The notes under the pieces are model-generated. The model did no database searches. It had not been told where the DNA came from and was given only the letters and a program-made list of their open reading frames with translations. From Ectopseudomonas khazarica (GTDB taxonomy: Bacteria; Pseudomonadota; Gammaproteobacteria; Pseudomonadales; Pseudomonadaceae): DNA of 64,000 nt. Numbering within the stretch: the first letter of the stretch is position 1; every line of letters starts with the position of its first letter. The stretch covers positions 154,642-218,641 of the forward strand of contig NZ_SBHZ01000009.1 of NCBI RefSeq assembly GCF_004521985.1, in the 5' to 3' direction. The position numbers and the translations under genes were made by a program. Positions 35,423-43,844 of this stretch are shown piece after piece.

Positions 35423-35929
35423 TCAGGCCGGTTGTTTCACATAGCGCGCCAGCTGGGCGTCGCGACTCATCACATCGAGGGTGGCGGCCAGTACCTGCTC
35501 GCTGGTGGCGTCGGCCTGGCTGAAGATGCTGCCGAAATTGTCGTGGGTGACCTTGGCGAAGTGTGCACGGTCCTTGGCCTCCACACCCAGCAGGGTGGCG
35601 TAGGCATCCAGCGCCTCGCCCTCGCCGACCGCCATGTCTTCGGCGATGGAGTCGAGCATGCCGTTCATCGCCAGCATGGAGCGACCGTTGTAGCCCAGCG
35701 CACCGCTGGTGTCGCAGCCGTTGGTGCCGGAGGTCATGCCAAAGGTGGCATTGCCCGAGGTGCCGTTGGTGGTGGTAGCCAGGAAGTGCGGCGCCATGCC
35801 ACGCTGCCCTTCGAACAGCATGTTGCCCCAGCCGCAGCCGTTGCCACCGGCTGCGTCGGCGAACGCGCCAACACTGGCCATACTCAACAGGCCAAAGACC
35901 AAACCCTTGCCCAGCAGTCGCTTGCTCAT
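35423..35929 (-). CDS. DUF3015 family exported protein
   Basis: A 168-residue protein with a Sec signal peptide (MSKRLLGKGLVFGLLSMASV, cleavage after GAFA). The mature part has GNGCGWGNMLFEGQRG, HFLATTTNGTSGNATFGMTS and TNGCDTSG, the DUF3015 pattern. Two cysteines may form a disulfide. The ATG at 35929 has GGAGCG upstream; a longer reading from 36043 lacks a signal peptide. It is probably periplasmic or surface-linked, with unknown function. It is divergent from mapZ. Confidence 0.8.
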   Translation of the reverse strand: MSKRLLGKGLVFGLLSMASVGAFADAAGGNGCGWGNMLFEGQRGMAPHFLATTTNGTSGNATFGMTSGTNGCDTSGALGYNGRSMLAMNGMLDSIAEDMAVGEGEALDAYATLLGVEAKDRAHFAKVTHDNFGSIFSQADATSEQVLAATLDVMSRDAQLARYVKQPA

Positions 35930-36093
35930 ATCTATCGCTCCGCAATATCGAGTAGTAAAAACCGCATAAGGAGCTTTGGCGACACTTGCCCACCTGTCAA
36001 ACTGATGTGTATCTGTCGTGAGCCACGACGTGGCGCACATCACACGACCAACAGCCTTGACTATAGTGATGTAAACACCTCAGGAGCATGGGC

Positions 36094-36465
36094 ATGAGTG
36101 AACCAGCCAATGAGCGTCGGCGCTTCCAGCGCATCGCCTTCGACGCTCCCACCGTAATCGCCCAGGGTGAGCGGCAATGGAAGGCAGCGCTGCACGACAT
36201 CTCACTCAAAGGCCTGCTGATCAGGACGCCACGCGATTGGAGCGGTGACCCGGATCAACCGTTCGAGGCGCTGGTGGAACTGGGCGGCGAAGCCCGGGTG
36301 AAGATGGAGGTGGTGCTGACCCGGACGCAGCCCCACTACCTCGGCTTCGTCTGCCGCCATATCGACCTCGAATCCATCAGCCACCTGCGCCGCCTGGTCG
36401 AACTCAACCTTGGCGATGAAGAGCTGCTGGAGCGCGAACTGGCGGCACTGGGCGAAGACGACTGA
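36094..36465 (+). CDS. mapZ: MapZ-like PilZ protein
   Basis: A 123-residue PilZ protein. The cyclic-di-GMP motifs are RRRFQR (RxxxR) and DISLKG (DxSxxG). The C-terminus [20 protein letters not shown] and EELLEREL matches P. aeruginosa PA4608/MapZ as I remember it. MapZ binds the chemotaxis methyltransferase CheR1 in response to cyclic-di-GMP and alters flagellar switching. The ATG at 36094 is preferred over 36088 because AGGAG is then 7 bases away. The position beside radA also matches P. aeruginosa. Confidence 0.9.
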   Translation: MSEPANERRRFQRIAFDAPTVIAQGERQWKAALHDISLKGLLIRTPRDWSGDPDQPFEALVELGGEARVKMEVVLTRTQPHYLGFVCRHIDLESISHLRRLVELNLGDEELLERELAALGEDD

Positions 36466-36470
36466 GCCGA

Positions 36471-36617
36471 TCAGTGACGCAGGCAGGCAGCCTCGGCCTG
36501 CTCGCGGCGCTGACGACGCGCCTGGAGACGCTGCGCCTCGCGGCGAGCATCGCGCGACTCGACAGCCTTGGCGTCGAAGTTGAAAGCACGGGAAAAGAAA
36601 TCGAAGAACAGGAACAT
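36471..36617 (-). CDS. 48-residue small protein, possible ANR target
   Basis: Read directly from the minus strand: MFLFFDFFSRAFNFDAK, then a highly charged arginine/glutamine/glutamate helix (RREAQRLQARRQRREQ) and the end CLRH. GGAGA lies 8 bases before the ATG. A perfect FNR/ANR palindrome is centred 66 bases upstream of the start. The aromatic N-terminus could be a membrane-anchoring segment. I do not recognise the family. The ribosome site and regulatory box together support a real gene. Confidence 0.6.
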   Translation of the reverse strand: MFLFFDFFSRAFNFDAKAVESRDARREAQRLQARRQRREQAEAACLRH

Positions 36618-36675
36618 GAGGGTGTCTCCTTCGTTGGATACACCTTCATGCTGCGCGTAGATAGCCTGCTACCTA

Positions 36676-36689
36676 TTGATCCCGATCAA
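36676..36689. promoter_or_regulatory. ANR/DNR (FNR-type) box
   Basis: TTGATCCCGATCAA is a perfect match to TTGAT-N4-ATCAA. It lies between the 48-aa ORF and the end of radA, 59 bases from the start of the small gene, which is the only start nearby. Confidence 0.75.
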
Positions 36690-36733
36690 TTCTGCCTGGA
36701 GCCCCCTCGCGGCAGAACGCCGCAGCCCCGAAG

Positions 36734-38092
36734 CTACTCGAACAACGCATCCAGCGCCTGCTCCAGGCGCGTCACCGCGATGATCTGCAATCCTGCCGGC
36801 GCTTCCTTCGGCGCATTGCCCTTGGGCACGATGGCGCGCTTGAAGCCATGCTTGGCCGCTTCCTTGAGGCGCTCCTGGCCACTGGGCACCGGGCGGATCT
36901 CGCCGGACAGGCCGATCTCGCCGAACACCAGCAGGTCATGCTGCAGCGGGCGGTTGCGCAGGCTGGAGATGACCGCCGCCATCAGCGCCAGATCCGACGC
37001 CGTTTCCAGCACCTTCACCCCGCCGACCACGTTGAGGAACACGTCCTGGTCGTAGGTGGGGATGCCGCCATGGCGATGCAGCACGGCCAGGAGCATCGCC
37101 AGGCGATTCTGGTCCAGGCCCAGGGTGACACGGCGCGGGTTGCCCAGGTGGCTGGTGTCGACCAGCGCCTGCACCTCCACCAGCATCGGCCGCGAGCCCT
37201 CCCAGGTGGCCATCACCACGCTGCCGGGCACCGCCTCCTGGGCACGGGTGAGGAAGATCGCCGAGGGGTTGGAGACCTCCTTGAGGCCCTTGTCGGTCAT
37301 GCCGAACACGCCCAGTTCATTCACCGCGCCGAAGCGGTTCTTCACCGCGCGCAGCAGGCGCAGGCGCCCGTCGGACTCGCCCTCGAAATACAGCACGGTA
37401 TCGACCATGTGCTCCAGCACCCGCGGGCCGGCCAGCGCGCCTTCCTTGGTGACGTGGCCGACCAGGAAGATCGCCGTGCCGCTCTGCTTGGCGAAGCGCA
37501 CCAGCAGCGCAGCACTCTCGCGTACCTGGGCGACGCCTCCCGGCGCGGACTGCAGCTGCTCGGTGAAGATGGTCTGGATCGAGTCGATCACCATGACCTT
37601 GGGCTTTTCCTGACGGGCGGTGGCGATGATCGACTCGATGCAGGTCTCGGTCATCACCTTGAGCTTGTCCTGCGGCAGGTCCAGGCGCCGGGCGCGCATG
37701 GCCACCTGCTGCTGCGACTCCTCGCCGGTGACGTACAGGGCCGGGAAACGCTGGGCGACATTGCACAGGGTCTGCAGCAGGATGGTCGACTTGCCGATGC
37801 CCGGATCACCGCCGATAAGCACCACCGAGCCATCCACCAGGCCGCCGCCCAGCACCCGGTCCAGCTCACTGGAGGCGGTGGAGAAACGCGGAATCTCCTC
37901 GACGCTGACCTCGGCCAGGGTCTTGATGTTGGCCTTGTCACCCGCCCAGCCGCTGCGCCCACTGGGCGTGGCGCCCTCGACCACGGTTTCCACCAGGGTA
38001 TTCCAGGCGCCGCACTCGCCACACTGCCCCGCCCACTTCGGGAAGGTGGCGCCGCACTCGGTGCAGCCGTACATGCGTTTTGCCTTGGCCAT
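36734..38092 (-). CDS. radA: DNA repair protein RadA
   Basis: A 452-residue RecA-like branch-migration ATPase used in recombinational repair. The N-terminal C4 zinc finger (YGCTECGATF, CGECGAW) is followed by Walker A in IGGDPGIGKST, the RadA-specific KNRFG motif (RAVKNRFGAVNELGVF), and a C-terminal Lon-like domain (LPAEVGLSGEIR-type segment reads FGEIGLSGEIRPV). The ATG at 38092 begins MAKAKRMYGC; 8 upstream codons of the open frame are not used. Confidence 0.97.
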   Translation of the reverse strand: MAKAKRMYGCTECGATFPKWAGQCGECGAWNTLVETVVEGATPSGRSGWAGDKANIKTLAEVSVEEIPRFSTASSELDRVLGGGLVDGSVVLIGGDPGIGKSTILLQTLCNVAQRFPALYVTGEESQQQVAMRARRLDLPQDKLKVMTETCIESIIATARQEKPKVMVIDSIQTIFTEQLQSAPGGVAQVRESAALLVRFAKQSGTAIFLVGHVTKEGALAGPRVLEHMVDTVLYFEGESDGRLRLLRAVKNRFGAVNELGVFGMTDKGLKEVSNPSAIFLTRAQEAVPGSVVMATWEGSRPMLVEVQALVDTSHLGNPRRVTLGLDQNRLAMLLAVLHRHGGIPTYDQDVFLNVVGGVKVLETASDLALMAAVISSLRNRPLQHDLLVFGEIGLSGEIRPVPSGQERLKEAAKHGFKRAIVPKGNAPKEAPAGLQIIAVTRLEQALDALFE

Positions 38093-38185
38093 GGGGTAGT
38101 CGTCCTGCCTGTTCAACGAAGGCTGGAACGATACCGAACAACTGGATAAATTTACAGACCAGGTCTATTTCACGCGGATACGCTC

Positions 38186-38680
38186 ATGCAGATCGAACTG
38201 CTGCCCACCAGCGCCGAACAGCTTCCGCTGCTCGCCAACCTGTACCAGTTCTATGCCTACGAAAGCTCCGACTGGGAGCAGGAGGACGTGGAAACCGACG
38301 GACGCTTCTACATCCACGAGCCGCACCTGCAACGCTACTGGCAGGACGCCGGCTGGAGCGCACAGCTGGTCCTCGCCGACGGCTTCATCGCCGGCTTCGT
38401 GCTGATCGAGCGCAGCGAGCTACCCGGCATCGACGCCCCGGAGTTCGCCGACCTGTTCATTCTGAAGAAGTACCGCCGTCAGGGTATCGGCCGTGCGCTG
38501 GTGCATCAGCTGATGGGCGATGGCCAGCCCTGGCTGCTGCGCTACTACTGCCAGGACGAACTGGCCCGGGCCTTCTGGCAACGGCTGCTGAGCGAGTGGC
38601 CCAGACCCGCACGGGCGATCTGGACGGAGGATGAAGCGGACGGGCTGCTCACCTACCTGATCAACCCGCCGGTGCATTGA
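38186..38680 (+). CDS. GNAT family N-acetyltransferase
   Basis: A 164-residue protein with the GNAT acetyl-CoA loop in KKYRRQGIGRALVHQL (R/Q-x-x-G-x-G/A). It begins MQIELLPTSAEQLPLLANLY. The C-terminal WTEDEADGLLTYLI is unlike the best-known subfamilies, so the substrate is unknown. It is divergent from radA. Confidence 0.85.
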   Translation: MQIELLPTSAEQLPLLANLYQFYAYESSDWEQEDVETDGRFYIHEPHLQRYWQDAGWSAQLVLADGFIAGFVLIERSELPGIDAPEFADLFILKKYRRQGIGRALVHQLMGDGQPWLLRYYCQDELARAFWQRLLSEWPRPARAIWTEDEADGLLTYLINPPVH

Positions 38681-38695
38681 AACCTGGGCCGGGGC

Positions 38696-38974
38696 TCAGC
38701 CCTTGCAGCCGTTGCCGCAACCGCAGCACTGCCCGCTGGCACGCTTGAGCTGCCGAGCCAGTTCATCCTTGAGCGCGACGCGGTTGAGCTTGAGCGCCTG
38801 CGGGGAAACGTCGTCGAGCAACTCGATGCCGTCTTCGATCCGGCAGATGCGCTTGTCCAGCACCTCGTACTCCTCGGCCTGCCTGGCGAAGAGCGCATCG
38901 CCCTGGCGCAGGCGCTGCAGGGCGTCGCGGTGCTCGGGGAAATCATGGATCAGAGGGTGATGATCGACGTGCAT
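38696..38974 (-). CDS. DUF465 (YdcH-like) protein with cysteine-rich tail
   Basis: A 92-residue protein. The core HHPLIHDFPEHRDALQRL, AEEYEVLDKRICRIED and LKLNRVALKDEL is the helical-hairpin DUF465/YdcH pattern. Unlike its neighbour it ends QCCGCGNGCKG, with cysteines at 83, 84, 86 and 90, plus one at about 44. That tail could bind a metal. AGGAG precedes the ATG. The function of DUF465 is unknown. Confidence 0.8.
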   Translation of the reverse strand: MHVDHHPLIHDFPEHRDALQRLRQGDALFARQAEEYEVLDKRICRIEDGIELLDDVSPQALKLNRVALKDELARQLKRASGQCCGCGNGCKG

Positions 38975-39053
38975 GATGCAGCTCCTGGCTAAGGTGTTGA
39001 TCGCAGCCTAGCCCGCCGCCGTCGCCCCACCCTTGACCCTGGTCAAGCCCCCA

Positions 39054-39296
39054 TCAGGTAGCCCCGTGCAGCAGGTCCGCGATCTCGTCCTTGAGGCCGA
39101 CGCGCTGCAGCTTGAGCCCCTGCAGCATCAGATCATCGGCGACCGAACGGCCGTCCTCTATCTCGTAGATGCGCTTGTCCAGTGCCTCGTACTCCTCCGC
39201 CAGCCTGGCGAAGCGCGCGTCGCTCTGCATCAGCTTGCGCAACGCATCGTGCTGCTGCGGAAATTCTCGGTTGAGCGGGTGATGTTCAAGCGGCAT
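39054..39296 (-). CDS. DUF465 (YdcH-like) protein
   Basis: An 80-residue paralogue of the preceding protein: HHPLNREFPQQHDALRKL, AEEYEALDKRIYEIEDG and LKLQRVGLKDEIADLL. It lacks the cysteine tail. GGGAGG lies 8 bases before the ATG. It is upstream of the other copy on the same strand by 79 bases, so the pair probably arose by tandem duplication. Confidence 0.82.
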   Translation of the reverse strand: MPLEHHPLNREFPQQHDALRKLMQSDARFARLAEEYEALDKRIYEIEDGRSVADDLMLQGLKLQRVGLKDEIADLLHGAT

Positions 39297-39467
39297 GGAG
39301 GAACCTCCCGGAGATCGTCCTATTCAGCCTAGTCGAAGCTGCGCCAGGCGTAGCCCCGCCACACGAGCGCGGCAGGCACCGAAAGGAAATGAAATGTTGC
39401 AGCTTGCGCGCATTGCGCAGCCTGTTTTCCGTTAAATTGGCAGGCCCTTGGTTACCAACACCCCTAC

Positions 39468-40496
39468 ATGACACTCCTGATAGCGTTCGCTGTCCTCTCC
39501 ATCCTGGTTTCGTTCATCTGTTCCATCCTCGAAGCCGCGCTGCTCTCCCTCACACCCAGCTACATCGCTCAGCAGAAGCTCGAACGACCGCGCCTGTATG
39601 AACGCCTGAAGGCGCTCAAGGACAAGATCGACCAGCCGCTGGCGGCCATTCTCACGCTGAACACCGTTGCCCACACGGTCGGCGCCACAGGCGTCGGCGC
39701 GCAGGTGACCATTGTCTTCGGCGACGGCTACCTGGGTGCCGCCTCGGCGATCATGACCCTGCTGATCCTGGTGCTCTCGGAAATCCTGCCGAAGACCATC
39801 GGTGCACGCTACTGGCGTACCTTCGCGCCCTTCCTGCCCGGTCTGCTGCAGGCGATGATCCTGCTGCTCAAGCCGTTCATCTTCATGTCCGACCTGATCA
39901 TGCGCCTGTTCGGCGGCAAGGAGCCGGAGCATGACGTGCGCCAGGAGATCAAGGCCCTGACCCTGCTCGGCCGCGAAGTCGGCTCGCTCGACGAGGACGA
40001 GCAGCGCGTGATCGGCAATATTCTCGACCTGCACGAGATTCGCCTACGCGACATCATGACCCCGCGCATCGTCTGCGAATCGGCCGCGCCGGACGAGTCC
40101 ATCGCCGCGTTCAAGGCCCGCGCCCGGTTGAGCCAGTTCTCCCGTTACCCGGTGATCGGCGAGGACGAGTCGCCGCTGGGCGTGGTATTCCGCTACGACG
40201 CCCTGACCGCCGAAGATGATTCGGCCGCGCTGACCAGCATCATGAAACCGCTGAAGGTGGTGCCGGAAAGCATGAACGCCGAGAACCTGATGACCCAGCT
40301 GATGCAGGAGCGTCAGCACATGTGCCTGGTGTACGACGAGTTCGGCAGCTGGCGCGGCCTGGTGACGCTGGAAGACATCATGGAAACCATCATCGGCAAG
40401 CCGATCCTCGACGAGACCGACGACATCCCCAACATGCGCCGCTTCGCCAAGCGCCGCTGGGAGCATCGCATCAAGGCGATCCGCGCAGAGGACTGA
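39468..40496 (+). CDS. CNNM/CorC-type (DUF21-CBS) membrane transporter
   Basis: A 342-residue protein with an N-terminal DUF21/CNNM membrane domain (about 1-150, four hydrophobic segments, ILEAALLSLTPSYI and LSEILPKTIGARYW). A pair of CBS domains follows (about 185-320, DIMTPRIVCESA and VYDEFGSWRGLVTLEDIME). The family exports Mg2+ or Co2+. The separate CorC_HlyC C-terminal domain is missing, as in the short subfamily. It ends at the base before the fpr stop codon, convergently. Confidence 0.88.
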   Translation: MTLLIAFAVLSILVSFICSILEAALLSLTPSYIAQQKLERPRLYERLKALKDKIDQPLAAILTLNTVAHTVGATGVGAQVTIVFGDGYLGAASAIMTLLILVLSEILPKTIGARYWRTFAPFLPGLLQAMILLLKPFIFMSDLIMRLFGGKEPEHDVRQEIKALTLLGREVGSLDEDEQRVIGNILDLHEIRLRDIMTPRIVCESAAPDESIAAFKARARLSQFSRYPVIGEDESPLGVVFRYDALTAEDDSAALTSIMKPLKVVPESMNAENLMTQLMQERQHMCLVYDEFGSWRGLVTLEDIMETIIGKPILDETDDIPNMRRFAKRRWEHRIKAIRAED

Positions 40497-41273
40497 TCAC
40501 CAGTAGTTCTCCACCGCCACCTGACCCGGACGCCGGGTCAGGCTCAGGTTCAGGCCACGGGCCTTCAGGCGCTGGCGGATATCGTCGATCATCTGCGGGT
40601 TGCCGCAGATCATCACCCGCGAGTCCTCGGGCGTCAGCTGCAGGCCCGCCGCACGCTCCAGTTCACCGTTGTCGAGCAGTTCGGTGATGCGCGCCCCCAG
40701 GCAGCCCGCCGCCGGCTCGCGCGTCACCACCGGCAGGTAGGTGAGCTTGTGTGCGAACTCGGCCAGGTGCTCCAGGCCGGCGAATCCCGTGATCATCGAC
40801 TGGTAGGCCAGTTCGGCGCGGGTGCGCGCGCTGTACACCAGCACGATGCGTTCGAAACGCTGCCACACCTCGAAGTCCTGGAGGATCGACAGGAACGGCG
40901 CGATGCCGGTACCGCTGCCCAGCAGCCACAGGTCGCGGCCGTCGACGAAACGGTCCAGCGTCAGGTAGCCGGTGGCTTGTCGTTCCACCAGCAGGCTGTC
41001 GCCAGCGCGCAGACGGCTCAGCTCGCTGGTGAACTCGCCCCCCGGCACCACGATGGAGAAGAACTCGAGGAACTCGTCGTGCGGCGCGGACACCAGCGAG
41101 TAGGCGCGCCAGACCTGCGTGCCATCGGCCTTCTCCACGCCGAGACGCACGAACTGCCCGGCGCGAAAGCGAAAGCCGGCAGCGCGCGTGGTGCGCAGGG
41201 TAAACAGACTCGGTGTCAGGCCCTGCACGTCCAGCAGTGTCTGACGGGTGAACTTGTCTTCGCTGACGGTCAT
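40497..41273 (-). CDS. fpr: Ferredoxin/flavodoxin-NADP+ reductase
   Basis: A 258-residue FAD enzyme of the bacterial FPR class. The FAD motif is RAYSLVSAP, the NADPH-binding motif GSGTGIAPFLS, and the C-terminus AVENYW has the aromatic end typical of subclass I. It exchanges electrons between NADPH and ferredoxin or flavodoxin, notably in oxidative stress and iron release. The ATG at 41273 has GAGGAGG upstream; 19 extra codons of open frame are ignored. It is divergent from rlmG. Confidence 0.95.
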   Translation of the reverse strand: MTVSEDKFTRQTLLDVQGLTPSLFTLRTTRAAGFRFRAGQFVRLGVEKADGTQVWRAYSLVSAPHDEFLEFFSIVVPGGEFTSELSRLRAGDSLLVERQATGYLTLDRFVDGRDLWLLGSGTGIAPFLSILQDFEVWQRFERIVLVYSARTRAELAYQSMITGFAGLEHLAEFAHKLTYLPVVTREPAAGCLGARITELLDNGELERAAGLQLTPEDSRVMICGNPQMIDDIRQRLKARGLNLSLTRRPGQVAVENYW

Positions 41274-41341
41274 AATCGCCTCCTCATCGAATACCCGCCC
41301 AGTCTGGCGCAATCGGCCGACGACAAACACCGAAGGTTTGC

Positions 41342-42466
41342 ATGCCTACTCTCGATACCCCCTTCGCCAGCCTCGACCTGCTGCGCCAGCCGCACCAGCC
41401 GAACGAGCCGCTGCAAGCCTTCGACGCCGCCGACGAGTACCTGCTCAATCATCTGTATGAGCAGGGCATCCAGGCAGACACCCGGGTGCTGCTGCTCAAC
41501 GACAGCTTCGGCGCCCTGGCCTGCTCGCTGGCGAGCCACTGCCAGGTGACCAGCAGCAGCGACTCGCACCTGGGCTTTCTCGCCCTGACCAGGAACCTCG
41601 CCAGCAATGGCCTCAGTGCGGACGCGGTGAGCTTCGTTCCGGCCAGCGCCAGTGCGCAAGGCCCGTTCGACTGGGTGCTGATCCGCGTGCCCAAGACCCT
41701 GGCCCTGCTCGAGGAACAGCTGATTCGCCTGCATGGTCAGCTGGCCCCCGGCGCGCGGGTGGTCGCCGGCGCCATGGTCAAGCACCTGCCACGTGCCGCT
41801 GGCGATCTGCTGGAGAAATACCTGGGCCCGGTGCAGGCCTCACTGGCGGTGAAGAAGGCGCGCCTGCTGCAGGTGAGCGTCGCAGACAAAGGGGCAGCGA
41901 GCTCGCCCTACCCGACGCGCTACCGCCTGGACACCCCCGCGCTGGAGCTGGTCAACCACGCCAACCTGTTCTGCCGCGAAGGCCTGGATATCGGCACCCG
42001 GGCGTTCCTCCCGCACCTGCCGCAGCACGTCGATGCGCGCCGGGTGGCCGATCTCGGTTGCGGCAACGGCGTGCTCGGCATCGCCTATGCCCTGAACAAT
42101 CCGCAGGCCGAGCTGACGCTGGTGGACGAGTCGTACATGGCCGTGCAATCGGCGCAGGAAAACTGGCGCGCGGCGCTGGGGGAACGGCCGGCGACCATCC
42201 GTGCGGGCGACGGCCTGGCCGAGCAGCCGGCCGACTCGCTGGACCTGGTACTGTGCAACCCGCCCTTCCATCAGCAGCAGGTGGTCGGCGACTTCCTCGC
42301 CTGGCGCATGTTCCAGCAGGCCCGCGCCGCGCTGGTAACGGGCGGCGAACTGTGGATCGTCGGCAACCGTCATCTTGGCTATCACGCCAAGCTCAAGCGC
42401 CTGTTCCGTGGCGTCGAGCAAGTCGCGGCCACGCCGAAGTTCGTCGTGCTCAAGGCCAGCAAGTAA
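41342..42466 (+). CDS. rlmG: 23S rRNA (guanine-1835-N2) methyltransferase
   Basis: A 374-residue two-domain RsmC/RlmG-type enzyme. The N-terminal degenerate methyltransferase-like domain (1-180) is followed by a catalytic domain with VADLGCGNGVLGIAYALNN (motif I) and LCNPPFHQQ (NPPF motif IV). It methylates N2 of G1835 in 23S rRNA. Length agrees with E. coli RlmG (378). GAAGG precedes the ATG. Its neighbour fpr is divergent. Confidence 0.92.
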   Translation: MPTLDTPFASLDLLRQPHQPNEPLQAFDAADEYLLNHLYEQGIQADTRVLLLNDSFGALACSLASHCQVTSSSDSHLGFLALTRNLASNGLSADAVSFVPASASAQGPFDWVLIRVPKTLALLEEQLIRLHGQLAPGARVVAGAMVKHLPRAAGDLLEKYLGPVQASLAVKKARLLQVSVADKGAASSPYPTRYRLDTPALELVNHANLFCREGLDIGTRAFLPHLPQHVDARRVADLGCGNGVLGIAYALNNPQAELTLVDESYMAVQSAQENWRAALGERPATIRAGDGLAEQPADSLDLVLCNPPFHQQQVVGDFLAWRMFQQARAALVTGGELWIVGNRHLGYHAKLKRLFRGVEQVAATPKFVVLKASK

Positions 42467-42490
42467 GCGCCGCGCAGCCCGACGCTCTCC

Positions 42491-42514
42491 GTAGCCCGAA
42501 TACCATCCGGGGCA
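42491..42514 (+). repeat. REP-like element
   Basis: GTAGCCCGAATACCATCCGG matches the GTAGCCCG...CCGG pattern seen again at 47971 and, inverted, at 61851. Confidence 0.4.
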
Positions 42515-42524
42515 CGCGCAAGCT

Positions 42525-43844
42525 CTACAAGGTCAGGGTGAAGCGCGACAGCAAGGCACCGGGCAGCGCCATGGAGCCGGTCTGGCGGGCGCCGTAGGTG
42601 CCTCCGGGCAGCAGCAGCTCGGGCGTTCGGCTCAACGCCTCCAGATGCTCGCCGAAGAAGCTGAACAGCGAGTCGTCGAAGCGCATGGTACTGACCGGGG
42701 CCTGGATCTCGCCGTCCTCGACCCAGAAGGTGGCGAAGCGGGTCATGCCGGTCAGGCGCCCGGCCGGCAGGTCGGAGAAGTTGCAGTACCACAGGTTGCC
42801 GATGTACAGACCGCTACCCAGGCGCGCCAGTACCTCGCCTTCCTCCAGTTCGCCGCCGTGCACGCGCAGCGACAAGGGGTATTCGCCGCTGCACGCGCCG
42901 TTGGCGGTCAGGCCGTATTCGGCGGCGCTGCGCGAGCTGACCAGGCGCTCGCCAGGCTGCCCGGCACGGATCAGCGTCACGGCCTGCCGCGGCCCTTCGC
43001 GGGTGAACGCCGGCGCCAGGCCGCCCTCGATACGCTCATCCATGCTCAACAAGGGGCTGAGCGCGGCCTTGCCGCTGAACAGGCGCTGCAGCGGGCTGCC
43101 GCCTGAGGCCAGCGCCTGCGCACCGAAGCCCCAGCAGAACAGGCCGAACAGCTCCTCCAGCGCCGCCGGGCTCAGGTAGGCGCGATAGTCCCCCGGCGCC
43201 AGCGCCCGCAGCGGTCGCCCGAGGTAGGCCAGTTGCTGGCGCGCGCCACGCAGCTTGCCGGCGAAGACCTCAGCATCCCAGCGTTCGCCGGCGTAGGTGC
43301 TTTTCACCGCCTGCGCGTTGCCGTGGAACAGGCTGAACTCGAGATTGAAGCTGCTTGCCACGTGCCAGCCAAAGGCCCCCCAGGAACTGGCGAAGCCCTG
43401 ATACTGCGGCCCGGCGGCAAGAAAGCCGACCAGGTCCAGACCCTGCGCCAGCTCGCTGATCTGCACGGCCATGGCGGCGGCATCCTGCGGCGCGACCGCG
43501 TCGCTCGATTCGCTGCGCCAGGCCTCGCGGTTCAGGCGCAGATAGGGATCGTCAGGCAGGCCCGGCAGGATGGCGCGCAACTGCTGCACAGCCTGCTGCA
43601 GCAACGGCAGGTCGGCCTCCCGCTCGCCACTGAGCGCCAGCTTGCTCTCGGCATGGCGCAGGCCCCGGTACAGCGCCAGGGTGACGTACACCTGGCGTAC
43701 CGTACCGGCCTGGCGCACACGGCCCTGATTGAAACGAATGAAGGCCGAGTCCTCGGCGTTGTAGCCAAGGGTGAAACCTTCTTCACCGGCCAGCTGCTCC
43801 TGCAGGAAGGCGAGCAGCCCGTTGAAATGCTCACGCGCGCGCAT
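42525..43844 (-). CDS. TldE/PmbA-like metalloprotease partner
   Basis: A 439-residue TldD/PmbA family protein that lacks the HExxxH motif, as TldE does. It begins MRAREHFNGLLAFLQ and contains YNAEDSAFIRFNQGRVRQAG and a C-terminal region VRLTGMTRFATF-type segment (LPAGRLTGMTRFATFWVED). Its start overlaps the stop of the TldD-like gene by one base, so the two should form a heterodimer. Canonical TldD/TldE cleaves unfolded peptides and helps mature microcin B17. This divergent pair is likely additional to the housekeeping copy; its substrate is unknown. Confidence 0.82.
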   Translation of the reverse strand: MRAREHFNGLLAFLQEQLAGEEGFTLGYNAEDSAFIRFNQGRVRQAGTVRQVYVTLALYRGLRHAESKLALSGEREADLPLLQQAVQQLRAILPGLPDDPYLRLNREAWRSESSDAVAPQDAAAMAVQISELAQGLDLVGFLAAGPQYQGFASSWGAFGWHVASSFNLEFSLFHGNAQAVKSTYAGERWDAEVFAGKLRGARQQLAYLGRPLRALAPGDYRAYLSPAALEELFGLFCWGFGAQALASGGSPLQRLFSGKAALSPLLSMDERIEGGLAPAFTREGPRQAVTLIRAGQPGERLVSSRSAAEYGLTANGACSGEYPLSLRVHGGELEEGEVLARLGSGLYIGNLWYCNFSDLPAGRLTGMTRFATFWVEDGEIQAPVSTMRFDDSLFSFFGEHLEALSRTPELLLPGGTYGARQTGSMALPGALLSRFTLTL

